Shown: positions 10,340-20,565 of the stretch, piece after piece
Layout: the number at the start of each line of letters is the position of its first letter
How positions within the stretch are numbered: the stretch's first letter is position 1
Source of the DNA: Bacillus sp. SJS
Lineage (GTDB): Bacteria; Bacillota; Bacilli; Bacillales; Bacillaceae
Reading direction: 5' to 3'
Assembly (NCBI RefSeq): GCF_000732485.2
Contig: NZ_JAQV02000031.1
Span: 434,001-498,000, forward strand
DNA: 64,000 nucleotides
Position numbers and translations under genes: made by a program
The notes under the pieces: generated by a model
Told to the model about the DNA's origin: nothing
What the model saw: the letters and a program-made list of their open reading frames with translations, nothing else
Database searches by the model: none

Positions 10340-11134
10340 TTAATTTTTTTCCGGCGCAGATGATAGAAGGCCGAGTTCGTGAACAGCATACTGAATGCCG
10401 TCTTCATCCACAGGCTTTGTGATAAAATCCGCGATTTCCTTCAGTTTAGGATTGGCATTTCCCATCGCTACACCTGTTCCAACATATTTGATCATTTCCA
10501 GATCATTTAACTCGTCACCAAATGCATATATATCTTCTCTTTCAAATTTAAGACGTTCAACTAATTTTTTAATCCCTTCTGCCTTCGAGCCGCCCATCGG
10601 CAGAATATCAGTCGCCAGGTCATGCCAGCGAATGAAATGCAAATCCTTATATTGCTTGTATGCCTCTTCCTCTCCTGCCTTGCAGAAAAGCAGTGTCTGG
10701 TAGATTTCAGATTCTGTAAAAAAATCCGGATTTACTTCTGGATGGTCAAACTTTAAGGAGCCCATGCTTTCGCGAATAAAAGGATGATCTCCCTCCGATG
10801 CCATCATGGTTTCATGATTCATAAAAACAAGCGGATGTTTTGTTTGGGACGAGTAAGCCAAAACTTTCTCCAGCGTCTCCGTTTTCAGAGGATTTTTATA
10901 AATCACTTCCCCTTCAAATACCACAAATTGACCATTAAATGAAACAAAGGAATCGATTCCAAGTTCCTCCCGCAAATCTTTAAACATAAATGGAGCCCGT
11001 CCTGTAGCAATTGCTACATGGTGTCCTGCCCGGCGCAAATCATCAATCGTCTGTCTGGTTGATGCAGGTATTTTTTTATCATGGTCAAGCAGTGTCCCGT
11101 CAATATCAAAAAAAATCACTTTTTCATTCATCAT
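10340..11134 (-). CDS. ykrA: HAD-superfamily Cof-type phosphatase YkrA
   Basis: A HAD type IIB hydrolase of 264 residues. Motif I is FFDIDGTLL near the N-terminus, the second motif is in AIATGRAP, the lysine motif is around GSKAEGIKKL, and motif IV is FGDELNDLEM. The large C2B cap lies between the second motif and the lysine. Such enzymes dephosphorylate sugar phosphates, FMN or similar small molecules; the substrate is not evident. The start is the ATGATG pair after an AGGAG site; an upstream in-frame ATG has no ribosome site. Gene order matches ykrA of B. subtilis. Confidence 0.9.
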   Translation of the reverse strand: MMNEKVIFFDIDGTLLDHDKKIPASTRQTIDDLRRAGHHVAIATGRAPFMFKDLREELGIDSFVSFNGQFVVFEGEVIYKNPLKTETLEKVLAYSSQTKHPLVFMNHETMMASEGDHPFIRESMGSLKFDHPEVNPDFFTESEIYQTLLFCKAGEEEAYKQYKDLHFIRWHDLATDILPMGGSKAEGIKKLVERLKFEREDIYAFGDELNDLEMIKYVGTGVAMGNANPKLKEIADFITKPVDEDGIQYAVHELGLLSSAPEKN

Positions 11135-11355
11135 CAGACTCTCCTCTTCCTGCTGCAATAAGCTTAATAAATGTCAGATATACTATAACAAAGTTTGCAT
11201 ATGCGGCAAAACAATAATTTCCGAGAAAAAACTTATCTTTTAATTTCCACGAATACCCATGAAAAAAAACCCGATTATCTCATATAATATAAGTAACAGA
11301 GATAAAGCACCGGATTGATGGATGATGGACAAGTTTTATGAAAAGGGGTGTTAAA

Positions 11356-11427
11356 ATGCTTAGAAGACTCAGGAATAAACTCAAAGATCAGTGGAAACAT
11401 TTGCTAAGAAAAAAGACAATCGCGTAG
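11356..11427 (+). CDS. possible 23-residue cationic peptide
   Basis: A 24-codon ORF (MLRRLRNKLKDQWKHLLRKK plus TIA) with AAAAGGGG 7 nt before its ATG. A TATAAT box at 11283-11288 and a hairpin terminator at 11441-11461 would bound a transcript of about 165 nt holding only this ORF. The peptide is strongly basic and amphipathic if helical. I do not recognise it. It may be a real small protein, a regulatory RNA that happens to contain an ORF, or the leader of rpoY. Confidence 0.4.
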   Translation: MLRRLRNKLKDQWKHLLRKKTIA

Positions 11428-11440
11428 GGGTCAGACCTTT

Positions 11441-11461
11441 AAAGGGGTTCGGCCCCCTTTT
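11441..11461 (+). terminator. terminator or attenuator upstream of rpoY
   Basis: AAAGGGG and CCCCCTTT pair around a TTCGG loop. The T-run is short. It lies just before the rpoY promoter-like TATAAT at 11481-11486, so it could end a short upstream transcript. Confidence 0.6.
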
Positions 11462-11532
11462 CTTACGCGCCCGTTTCGAATATAATGTTAGAAGGCAATC
11501 TAACAAACGGTATCTAAGGAGAGATTTGGCAA

Positions 11533-11742
11533 ATGATTTACAAAGTATACTTTCAGGAATCTGTACTAGAGGTACCTGTTCGGGAAAAGACACAAACACT
11601 CTACGTGCAAGGTGATTCTGAGCGCGATGTCCGACTTAAGCTTAAAGATCGGAATTATAATATTGAGTTTGTACAGCTGGTTGACAATTCTTATCTTCAA
11701 TATGAAGAGAAGAGTGAAAATTATAAAGTATTGGAGCTATGA
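11533..11742 (+). CDS. rpoY: RNA polymerase epsilon subunit
   Basis: A 69-residue protein of the DUF1447/RpoY family ([20 protein letters not shown], then a [11 protein letters not shown] core). Epsilon is a small accessory subunit found only in Firmicutes that binds core RNA polymerase near the beta-prime jaw. The ribosome site is AAGGAGA. It starts 46 nt after a TATAAT box and ends 3 nt before rnjA, the arrangement known for rpoY-rnjA in B. subtilis. A small dyad, GTTAGA/TCTAAC, follows the -10 region and could mark the 5' end of the message. Confidence 0.95.
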   Translation: MIYKVYFQESVLEVPVREKTQTLYVQGDSERDVRLKLKDRNYNIEFVQLVDNSYLQYEEKSENYKVLEL

Positions 11743-11745
11743 TCA

Positions 11746-13413
11746 ATGAAATTCGTTAAAAACGACCAAGTTGCCGTTTTTGCCCTCGGAGGTTTGGGTG
11801 AAATCGGAAAGAACACGTACGGTGTTCAATTTCAGGATGAAATCATTCTGATTGATGCAGGAATTAAATTCCCTGAAGAAGAGCTTCTCGGAATTGACTA
11901 TGTTATTCCTGACTACACATATCTAGTAAAGAACGAAGACAAAATTAAAGGCTTATTTATTACGCACGGACACGAAGACCATATAGGCGGAATTCCATAC
12001 CTTTTAAGACAGTTAAATATTCCGATATATGGCGGGAAGCTTGCACTTGGCCTAATTCGCAACAAATTAGAAGAGCACGGTTTGCTTAGAACTGCAAAGC
12101 TTCATGAAATTCAGGAAGAAGACGTGATTAAATTCAGAAAAACGTCTGTTACGTTCTTCCGCACAACTCACAGTATTCCGGATTCTTATGGAGTGGTTGT
12201 AAAAACACCTCCTGGAAGCATTGTACATACTGGAGATTTTAAGTTTGACTTTACTCCGGTAGGTGAACCTGCCAACTTAACGAAAATGGCTGAAATCGGC
12301 AAGGATGGCGTGCTTTGCCTCCTATCCGACAGTACAAACAGTGAAGTGCCTCATTTCACGATGTCGGAGCGCAAGGTTGGAGACAGCATCAACGAAATCT
12401 TCAGAAAAATTGATGGCCGTCTTATTTTTGCTACCTTCGCATCTAACATCCATCGCCTTCAGCAGGTGGTAGAGGCAGCGGTGATCAACAACCGTAAAGT
12501 GGCGGTATTCGGGCGCAGCATGGAAGCTGCCATTCAAATCGGACAAGATCTCGGCTATATCCAATGCCCTAAAGATACATTTATTGAACCAAATGCGATT
12601 AACCGGATGCCGGCTAACCGCGTCGTTATCCTGTGTACAGGAAGCCAGGGTGAACCAATGGCTGCCCTTTCCAGAATTGCGAACGGTACTCACCGTCAAA
12701 TTCAGATCATCCAGGGAGATACGGTTGTCTTCTCATCTTCCCCTATTCCGGGTAATACAGTGAGCGTCAGCCGGACGATCAATAAGCTGTTCCGTGCGGG
12801 AGCAGAAGTCATTCACGGACCATTGAATGATATTCACACATCCGGACACGGCGGTCAGGAAGAGCAGAAATTAATGCTTCGCCTTATGAAGCCTAAATAT
12901 TTCATGCCGATTCACGGGGAGCACCGCATGCAGAAAATGCATATGAAGCATGCTATGGATTGCGGTGTACCAGCTGAAAATTGCTTTATCATGGATAATG
13001 GTGAAGTATTGGCTCTTGGCGGAAGTGATGCCGGAGTAACAGGCAAAATTCCTTCGGGCTCCGTCTACATTGACGGAAGCGGAATTGGCGATATTGGGAA
13101 CATTGTGCTTAGAGACCGCCGTATTCTATCCGAAGAAGGTCTTGTCATAGTCGTAGTAAGCATTAATATGAAAGACTTCAAAATCGCTGCAGGTCCAGAT
13201 TTAATTTCCAGAGGATTCGTCTACATGAGAGAGTCCGGAGATTTGATTAACGATGCGCAGGATCTGATCACGAAACATCTTTCAAAAATTATGGACCGAA
13301 GAACAACTCAATGGTCTGAAATTAAAAATGAAATTACGGATACTCTTGCACCGTTCCTTTATGAAAAAACAAAACGCCGTCCGATGATCCTTCCGATCAT
13401 TATGGAAGTTTAA
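11746..13413 (+). CDS. rnjA: ribonuclease J1
   Basis: This 555-residue metallo-beta-lactamase-fold nuclease has 5'-to-3' exonuclease and endonuclease activity in mRNA decay and rRNA maturation. Zinc ligands are visible in [10 protein letters not shown] (HxHxDH), later GDFKFD, and HGEHRM. The beta-CASP region contains [13 protein letters not shown] and CTGSQGEP, and the C-terminal domain has the family's [11 protein letters not shown]. Length equals B. subtilis RNase J1. It is translationally linked to rpoY and followed by a perfect palindromic terminator. Confidence 0.98.
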   Translation: MKFVKNDQVAVFALGGLGEIGKNTYGVQFQDEIILIDAGIKFPEEELLGIDYVIPDYTYLVKNEDKIKGLFITHGHEDHIGGIPYLLRQLNIPIYGGKLALGLIRNKLEEHGLLRTAKLHEIQEEDVIKFRKTSVTFFRTTHSIPDSYGVVVKTPPGSIVHTGDFKFDFTPVGEPANLTKMAEIGKDGVLCLLSDSTNSEVPHFTMSERKVGDSINEIFRKIDGRLIFATFASNIHRLQQVVEAAVINNRKVAVFGRSMEAAIQIGQDLGYIQCPKDTFIEPNAINRMPANRVVILCTGSQGEPMAALSRIANGTHRQIQIIQGDTVVFSSSPIPGNTVSVSRTINKLFRAGAEVIHGPLNDIHTSGHGGQEEQKLMLRLMKPKYFMPIHGEHRMQKMHMKHAMDCGVPAENCFIMDNGEVLALGGSDAGVTGKIPSGSVYIDGSGIGDIGNIVLRDRRILSEEGLVIVVVSINMKDFKIAAGPDLISRGFVYMRESGDLINDAQDLITKHLSKIMDRRTTQWSEIKNEITDTLAPFLYEKTKRRPMILPIIMEV

Positions 13414-13432
13414 AGAACATACGTGCATAACG

Positions 13433-13466
13433 AAAAAGCGGCCGCTCAATTGAGCGGCCGCTTTTT
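13433..13466. terminator. bidirectional terminator between rnjA and the MFS gene
   Basis: A perfect 34-nt palindrome: AAAAAGCGGCCGCTCAA and its reverse complement. It serves both converging genes. Confidence 0.9.
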
Positions 13467-13467
13467 A

Positions 13468-15668
<2,201 letters not shown>

Positions 15669-15723
15669 TATTCTCTCTCCCGGCTGTTGAATTTTTTGAA
15701 CGGAAGGTCTATAATTCATTTAT

Positions 15724-15768
15724 ACTGACCATCCAGTCATATTTTATATGACGGACGAGTTTCCGTCA
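15724..15768. promoter_or_regulatory. cluster of overlapping dyads between sasA and the TetR unit
   Basis: Three inverted repeats overlap here: TGAC-N6-GTCA (15726-15739), GTCATAT-N3-ATATGAC (15736-15752) and TGACGGA-N6-TCCGTCA (15749-15768). They lie 58-100 nt upstream of sasA, where a repressor would act. The first resembles TetR-family operator half-sites. Function is inferred. The rest of the 300-nt gap 15669-15970 shows nothing else I can assign. Confidence 0.45.
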
Positions 15769-15970
15769 ATTACTTATCGATAAAATTGATTTATAATCAT
15801 ACTATGGTATAGCGAATTCCTGCTTTTCACCCTATTCTATATCAAGCTCATGCCCCACATGATAAGAATACCCAAACGGGACGCCTGATGAGGAAAAGAC
15901 TGATGCTGGGTACATGAAACGTAAATCAGAAGCGATGTAAAGCAGTGTAAAACCATAAAAGGAGCCGGTT

Positions 15971-16141
15971 ATGGAGCAGACAATTGATCGAATAAGAAAT
16001 CTAGTAAAAACGCTACAGTCCTATGGAGTCAAAGCAGAACTTGTTCACCTCTCAAAAAACGGCAGCAAGCTTCCTGCTCCAGCTCCATTTAAAAACCTGA
16101 GTCCACTCGAGAAAGGTGTAAATGTCATTGAAGGATCGTGA
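15971..16141 (+). CDS. small hypothetical protein upstream of the TetR gene
   Basis: A 56-residue ORF beginning MEQTIDRIRNLVKTLQSYGV and ending with a Pro/Ala-rich KLPAPAPFKNLSP stretch. An AAAAGGAG site lies 6 nt before its ATG, which is stronger than the ribosome site of the next gene. It overlaps the TetR start by 20 nt, so TetR translation is likely coupled to it. I do not recognise the family. It has no membrane segment. It could be a partner or a translational leader of the regulator. Confidence 0.6.
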   Translation: MEQTIDRIRNLVKTLQSYGVKAELVHLSKNGSKLPAPAPFKNLSPLEKGVNVIEGS

Positions 16142-17009
16142 GAAAATTATCATAAACAGCGCAATTAAATGCTTTTCTCAAAATGGTTATCATCAAACCT
16201 CTATTCAGGAGATTGCAGATGCTGCCGGAGTAGCAAAAGGCTCGATTTACAATTATTTTGGTTCAAAAGAGGATCTTCTGTTTTCGATTTTTCAGCATCA
16301 CTTTGAAACTCTTTTCGAGAAAATGGATGAGCTGCATGAACCTGATGGAGATTACAGAGCAAGCTTTGAAAAGCAGCTATCAAGTATCTTTTATATCAAT
16401 TCAACTCATAAAGAGGTACTCCATATGCAGATTAGGGAACAAATTATGAAGGAAAACAGCGAGCTGTTCCATTACATAAAAACGGTCAGACTGCGTCTGT
16501 TTGCCTGGTATTCTGAAAGGCTTGGAGAAGTATATGGGGCAGAGATTAAACCCTTTTTATATGATTTGGTTATTTTGCTTGAGGGAATGGTAAAAGAATT
16601 TTTGGTGCTGATGATCAAAGGAAAACAAACATTTCCGATTCCGGAGATGGGGCCGTATCTTCTGAAAAGAATGGATTACTTAATAAAGAGCTTCAATGAA
16701 ACTGGAGATCAGCCTCTTATCCAGGAGGAAGAAGCAAAAATCATATTATCCGAGCTTAAATTAGCGGAAAACAAGCCAAAGCAGCGGATCAGCGACCTCC
16801 TCTCTTTATGGATTGGAGAGATTAAGGATGATGAAGATAAATTAAAGACTGCACTTGTCTCCTTAAAAGACGAATTAAATAAAAGCTCTGTAAATGAAAT
16901 CATTATTGAAAGTCTGTATATGTACATCAATCAAATAGAAAACAAATCATGCCATTCTTATAAAAACGAACTGGATAAATGGTATGGATTATACAAAAAA
17001 ACGAACTGA
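16122..17009 (+). CDS. TetR/AcrR-family transcriptional regulator
   Basis: A 295-residue regulator, longer than the usual 190-220. The N-terminal TetR helix-turn-helix is clear: INSAIKCFSQNGYHQTSIQEI, then ADAAGVAKGSIYNYFGSKEDL (about residues 10-50). The long helical C-terminal part, presumably ligand-binding and dimerising, has an extra 80-residue extension ending in a Lys/Tyr-rich tail. It faces the sasA-MFS unit across a dyad-rich gap and probably represses it; that is inference from position. Its stop codon lies inside the stem of the following terminator. Confidence 0.9.
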   Translation: MSLKDREKIIINSAIKCFSQNGYHQTSIQEIADAAGVAKGSIYNYFGSKEDLLFSIFQHHFETLFEKMDELHEPDGDYRASFEKQLSSIFYINSTHKEVLHMQIREQIMKENSELFHYIKTVRLRLFAWYSERLGEVYGAEIKPFLYDLVILLEGMVKEFLVLMIKGKQTFPIPEMGPYLLKRMDYLIKSFNETGDQPLIQEEEAKIILSELKLAENKPKQRISDLLSLWIGEIKDDEDKLKTALVSLKDELNKSSVNEIIIESLYMYINQIENKSCHSYKNELDKWYGLYKKTN

Positions 17010-17027
17010 CTGGTCAGTTCGTTTTTT
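17000..17027. terminator. bidirectional terminator between TetR and adeC
   Basis: AACGAACTGAC and GTCAGTTCGTT form an 11-bp stem with a 2-nt centre, with A- and T-runs outside. The centre ACTGACTGGTCAGT resembles the TetR-type dyad upstream of sasA. Confidence 0.85.
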
Positions 17028-17031
17028 TAAA

Positions 17032-18765
17032 TCAAATCTTAACATGTTCAAATTTAGTAACATCAAATAGTCCGTTTACTGTAAGCTTAATTTCGGGAAT
17101 GACAGGCAAGGCAAGAAAGGAAAGCATAACGAATGGGTTAAACGGTTCGTTAAAGCCAGTCTTCTTTAAAGCATGATGAATGTCTGTCATTCTTACAATG
17201 ACTTCCTCAAAAGGCCTGTCTGACATCAGCCCGCCAATAGGAAGAGACAATTCAGCTAAAACCCTGCCTTCTTCATCCGCCACAACCATCCCGCCTTGAA
17301 GTTCCTCCAATCGGCTAATCGCTGCAAAAAGGGTTTTATCATTCGTTCCTGTCGCCATAATATGATGGGAGTCGTGAGAAATGGACACTGCGATGGATCC
17401 TGTTTTTAATTTAAATCCTTTCACTATGCCTACTCCGGCTTTCCCTGATGAGCGGTGACGCTCCACACAAACCAGCTTTAAATGATCGAGTTCAACGCTT
17501 GCATGAAAAACTCCCTCTGCTCCAGATGTTTCTTCCATTCGTTTTTTGGTGATTAGCTGATTGGGCAGGATTTCTATAATAGGTACTTTCTGATTTTTTT
17601 GAAGAGGCAAGGCGAGTTGTTCCTGATTAAAGGCACCGATATGAACCGTGTTTAACAGGCTCTCTTCATACGGCTCAGGAACCGGCCAGTCTTGGGAAAT
17701 GAGGTTTCCATCTGATGCCCGCTCTTTTCCCAGTCTAAAGACATTCTTAATAGGCAGGCTTGTTAAATCATCCGTTAAAATGAAATCAGCCTCAAACCCT
17801 GGAGCAATTGCTCCCTTTTTCTGAAGACCGTAGCATTCCGCTGCGTTGATGGATGCCATTTGAATCGCCGTTAGCGGATCGATTCCTTTTTCAATTGCAA
17901 GTCTCACAAGATGGTCGATGCTTCCTTCTTCTTTTAACTCATCAAGATGTTTATCATCCGTACAAAGAATAAATCTTCTTGAATTCAGCGGAGTAACTGC
18001 CTGAATGACAGCAGGGAGATTTTGTGCTACAGATCCCTGTCTGATTTGAACATACATCCCTCTTCGAATTCTGTTTACCGCTTCCTCTGCAGAATTAACT
18101 TCATGATCGGTTTTTACACCCGCCGTCCTGTATAGATCAATAAGTTCGGAAGGCAATCCGGCAAGATGACCATCAATCGGCATTGAACGGCTTGAGGCCA
18201 TATGGATTTTTTCCAGCATATCCTTATCGCCATTTACCAATGAAGGATAATCCATTACTTCCGCAAGACCTAATACCCTCGGATGATCTGCGAAAGGGAC
18301 CAAATCAGGCATATGAAGGGTGGCTCCGCTCTCTTCAAAGCTTGCTGCCGGAACTGAAGATGGAAGCATGATCCTTACATCAAGCGGCAGATTTTCTGAT
18401 TGTTCGAGCATAAACCGAATTCCATCTGTTCCAGATACATTCGCGATTTCATGAGGGTCAGCAATTACCGTCGTAACGCCATGCGGAAGAACAGCCTTTG
18501 CAAATTCAGAGGGAGTGACCATTGAGGATTCAATATGCACATGTGAATCTATAAACGAAGGAATCATATACATCCCTTTACCATCGATTATTTCTTTAGC
18601 AGCCCTGCGGCCGCAGCTAACAAATTCACCATTTTTTACCGCTACATCCATCTTTACAAGCTCGTGGTTGAAGACATCTGCTACAATGACATTCGTTATA
18701 AGCAGGTCCGCCATTTCTTTGCCTGAAGCAGCATCGTTTCTTTCTTTCATGTTTTCGATCGACAT
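17032..18765 (-). CDS. adeC: adenine deaminase
   Basis: A 577-residue amidohydrolase that converts adenine to hypoxanthine and ammonia for purine salvage. Metal ligands are in SFIDSHVHIESSMVTP (HxH), with further family motifs DPHEIANVSG, DGHLAG and LCTDDKH. The C-terminal Ade_C domain has ISHDSHHIMATG and PIGGLMSD. I chose the ATG 7 nt after GAGAGGGG, giving exactly the length of B. subtilis AdeC; an upstream in-frame extension runs through the riboswitch and is not coding. Its leader contains a guanine-class purine riboswitch. Confidence 0.96.
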   Translation of the reverse strand: MSIENMKERNDAASGKEMADLLITNVIVADVFNHELVKMDVAVKNGEFVSCGRRAAKEIIDGKGMYMIPSFIDSHVHIESSMVTPSEFAKAVLPHGVTTVIADPHEIANVSGTDGIRFMLEQSENLPLDVRIMLPSSVPAASFEESGATLHMPDLVPFADHPRVLGLAEVMDYPSLVNGDKDMLEKIHMASSRSMPIDGHLAGLPSELIDLYRTAGVKTDHEVNSAEEAVNRIRRGMYVQIRQGSVAQNLPAVIQAVTPLNSRRFILCTDDKHLDELKEEGSIDHLVRLAIEKGIDPLTAIQMASINAAECYGLQKKGAIAPGFEADFILTDDLTSLPIKNVFRLGKERASDGNLISQDWPVPEPYEESLLNTVHIGAFNQEQLALPLQKNQKVPIIEILPNQLITKKRMEETSGAEGVFHASVELDHLKLVCVERHRSSGKAGVGIVKGFKLKTGSIAVSISHDSHHIMATGTNDKTLFAAISRLEELQGGMVVADEEGRVLAELSLPIGGLMSDRPFEEVIVRMTDIHHALKKTGFNEPFNPFVMLSFLALPVIPEIKLTVNGLFDVTKFEHVKI

Positions 18766-18900
18766 AAAAAAACCCCTCTCACAGATGAAATGACCGGGAG
18801 AAGAGCAGAATTTTGCCTCTATTCTTCTCGTAGTCAAACTCTTTACGGCAGTTTGGTAGAAACTTATGGACCTTATCTCCAAGATTATACGAGTATACAT
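18766..18900 (-). ncRNA. purine riboswitch, guanine class, upstream of adeC
   Basis: On the minus strand the aptamer reads: P1 ACTCGTA, J1/2 TATAATC, P2/L2 with TGGA-GATAAGG-TCCA, J2/3 GTTTCTACC, P3/L3 CAAACT-GCCGTAAAG-AGTTTG, J3/1 GACTA, P1' TACGAG. These match the purine aptamer core. The specificity base is C (GACTA, not GATTA), so guanine or hypoxanthine should bind. Downstream, GAGAAGA (overlapping P1') can pair with TCTTCTC; when P1 forms, CTTCTC is free to pair with GAGGGG, the adeC ribosome site next to a T7 run. This predicts ligand-dependent OFF control. Confidence 0.9.
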
Positions 18901-18966
18901 ATTTTCATGAATATTTTGTTTTATGTTAATGGATTCACATAAGCGAGTCAATCATTTTTTTAATAA

Positions 18967-19152
18967 GCTCTGTTAAACTTGGCTGTTGATTGAAGCTAGC
19001 AGGCGCTGAGCTTTCCTTAGGGGGGGGGGCGGTTATAGCCTCCTCTTCGGTTCGCGGCTGCGGGGTCTCACCTGTCCTGCTGCTCCCACAGGAGTCTCGC
19101 CCTTCCACTCCAATCTACAGGTGTTAAAAATCAACTCCAGGTTTAACAGAGC
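18967..19152. repeat. dispersed palindromic repeat, family A copy 3
   Basis: The most complete copy. Perfect 11-bp terminal inverted repeats GCTCTGTTAAA and TTTAACAGAGC bound it. Inside are CTGTTGATTG and CCAATCTACAGG, the shared CTGCGGGGTCTCACCTGTC block, and a run of ten G at 19020-19029. There is no ORF of note. The layout is that of a small non-autonomous element or hairpin-forming interspersed repeat. Confidence 0.8.
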
Positions 19153-19158
19153 CTTTCG

Positions 19159-19190
19159 AAAAAAAAACGCCCTTCAAATAGAGCGTTCGT
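19159..19190 (-). terminator. ktrC terminator
   Basis: On the minus strand AACGCTC pairs with GGGCGTT (one G-U), followed by a run of T. It sits just after the ktrC stop and before repeat copy 3. Confidence 0.75.
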
Positions 19191-19197
19191 TTGATTC

Positions 19198-19860
19198 TTA
19201 TACATCCAATACTTTTCGTTCAAAACGGTCTATGTCGGAATCCGCTCCAATGACAATGAGAATATCATTGAGCTCGATTGCTTCCTCTGCTTGAGGCGAA
19301 ACGATTATATCTTTGTTTCTTTTTATTGCTACTATATTGATTCCATAGTTAGCACGGATATCAAGGTTGATCAGTGTATTGCCTGCGAGCTTTTTGTTTG
19401 CAACAATCTCAACAATACTATGTTCATCTGAAAGTTCGAGGTAGTCCAGCACGTTATTGGAAATGATATTATGGGCAATCCTTCTTCCCATATCCCGTTC
19501 AGGATGGACAATTTTGTCTGCGCCGATTTTAGCGAGTACTTTTTCGTGATAATCATTTTGCGCTTTCACGGTAATGTTTTTTACACCCAGGTCTTTTAAA
19601 ATCAAAGTTGTGAGAATACTCGCCTGAATATTTTCCCCGATGGCGACTATTACGTGGTCAAAATTACGGATTCCAAGGCTTTTCAATACCGCTTCATCTG
19701 TAGTGTCTCCCACTACTGCATGGGAGGCAATATTTGCGAATTCATTGACACGGTCTTCATCATTATCTATGGCCATCACTTCCATGCCTTCTTCACTTAA
19801 TGCACGGCAAATACTGCCGCCAAAACGACCAAGCCCAATTACTGCAAATTCCTTTTTCAT
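19198..19860 (-). CDS. ktrC: Ktr potassium uptake regulatory subunit, RCK protein
   Basis: A 220-residue cytoplasmic gating subunit for Ktr K+ channels. The RCK_N domain starts AVIGLGRFGGSICRALSEEG (GxGxxG nucleotide site), with the acidic AIDNDEDRV turn after beta-2 and the family motif VVGDTTDEAVLKSLGI. The RCK_C domain spans about residues 135-220 and in B. subtilis binds c-di-AMP. I chose the ATG following AAAGGGGAC; an in-frame ATG 22 codons upstream has no ribosome site. It pairs with a membrane KtrD/KtrB partner that is not in the window. The neighbour adeC is shared with B. subtilis. Confidence 0.93.
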   Translation of the reverse strand: MKKEFAVIGLGRFGGSICRALSEEGMEVMAIDNDEDRVNEFANIASHAVVGDTTDEAVLKSLGIRNFDHVIVAIGENIQASILTTLILKDLGVKNITVKAQNDYHEKVLAKIGADKIVHPERDMGRRIAHNIISNNVLDYLELSDEHSIVEIVANKKLAGNTLINLDIRANYGINIVAIKRNKDIIVSPQAEEAIELNDILIVIGADSDIDRFERKVLDV

Positions 19861-20112
19861 ATGTATAGTCCCCTTTATGTAGGCATTGTAAAAAAGTTTA
19901 TCATTCCGATTATTGAACTCCGCCACTTAATTTACTGGAGAAACTTTATTGTGGGGCCTTCTCGCTGTAAGGATAAATTCCAGCCTAACTGCCGTACAGC
20001 TTCAGCAAACGTGAAGCTATTTTTATAGTTATCCCCTTTTCCCCTGAGCTTACTAACCATATACCATTATCATAGCAAAAATTTGATGTCCTTTTATCAA
20101 TAAACAAAATTA
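19861..20112 (-). other. ktrC leader region with hairpins, unassigned
   Basis: This gap of 252 nt upstream of ktrC holds a perfect 7-bp hairpin AGCTTCA-N7-TGAAGCT (19998-20018), a smaller CTAT/ATAG hairpin, purine-rich GGGGAAAAGGGGAT, and TATGAT-like promoter sequence near its distal end. It may be a structured leader RNA. The core of the c-di-AMP (ydaO/yuaA) riboswitch could not be aligned with confidence. Confidence 0.35.
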
Positions 20113-20565
20113 TTAACAAACAATTTCAGTCTCAGTTTCCACCGCTGTCTTTAGCTTTCTCTGCATCTCTCCAATTCCCTTTGAACCCTTTAAGGGAAAT
20201 TGCACCGATTTTCCAAAAACCTCTGATAGAATCCGGTCAAATTTCTTCCCGCCCAGCATAAAAATTTGATCTACATTATCCAATTTCTTTTTGTCCAGCT
20301 GATTTCGCAGATCTCGGATACTAATAATCTCAGGATGCTTCATCTGAAAAGCGAGATCGTAATTTCCCGGAACTAGTTCTTCTGGTTTTAAAAATCCATG
20401 CTTTGCAGAGAGGATAACCCAGGAAGAAAAAAAGGTGCGGGCATATGCTTGGCAGAGAGTGTGAAAAACACCGGTATAAGCGTACTGAGCCTGAACGGGT
20501 CCAAGTCCAGGCTGTTTATCCCAAATTTTCCGTTTCCCGCATGGAATAATGCATAATCTATTCAT
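20113..20565 (-). CDS. DUF6884-like protein
   Basis: A 150-residue soluble protein. The N-terminus has CIIPCGKRKIW (a Cys followed by basic residues after a beta strand), the middle has WVILSAKHGFLKPEEL and the C-terminus LGGKKF. This matches the pattern I associate with DUF6884 and related proteins (C-K-K near the start, ILSAKHGLL in the middle), which appear near deazaguanine or nucleic-acid-modification genes and in phages. No biochemical function is established that I know of. Its ATG overlaps the stop of the upstream NAD(P)HX repair gene (ATGA), so both proteins come from one message. Confidence 0.6.
   Translation of the reverse strand: MNRLCIIPCGKRKIWDKQPGLGPVQAQYAYTGVFHTLCQAYARTFFSSWVILSAKHGFLKPEELVPGNYDLAFQMKHPEIISIRDLRNQLDKKKLDNVDQIFMLGGKKFDRILSEVFGKSVQFPLKGSKGIGEMQRKLKTAVETETEIVC

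Noticed and set aside
12322-12699. 125-codon ORF antisense to rnjA
   Set aside because: Shadow frame within a highly conserved gene.
18766-18951. N-terminal extension of adeC
   Set aside because: The extra 62 codons translate the riboswitch; the internal ATG has the ribosome site and gives the family length.
19861-20112. c-di-AMP (ydaO/yuaA) riboswitch upstream of ktrC
   Set aside because: Tempting because of the gene, but the conserved GGGG-GAAUC-type core could not be aligned.
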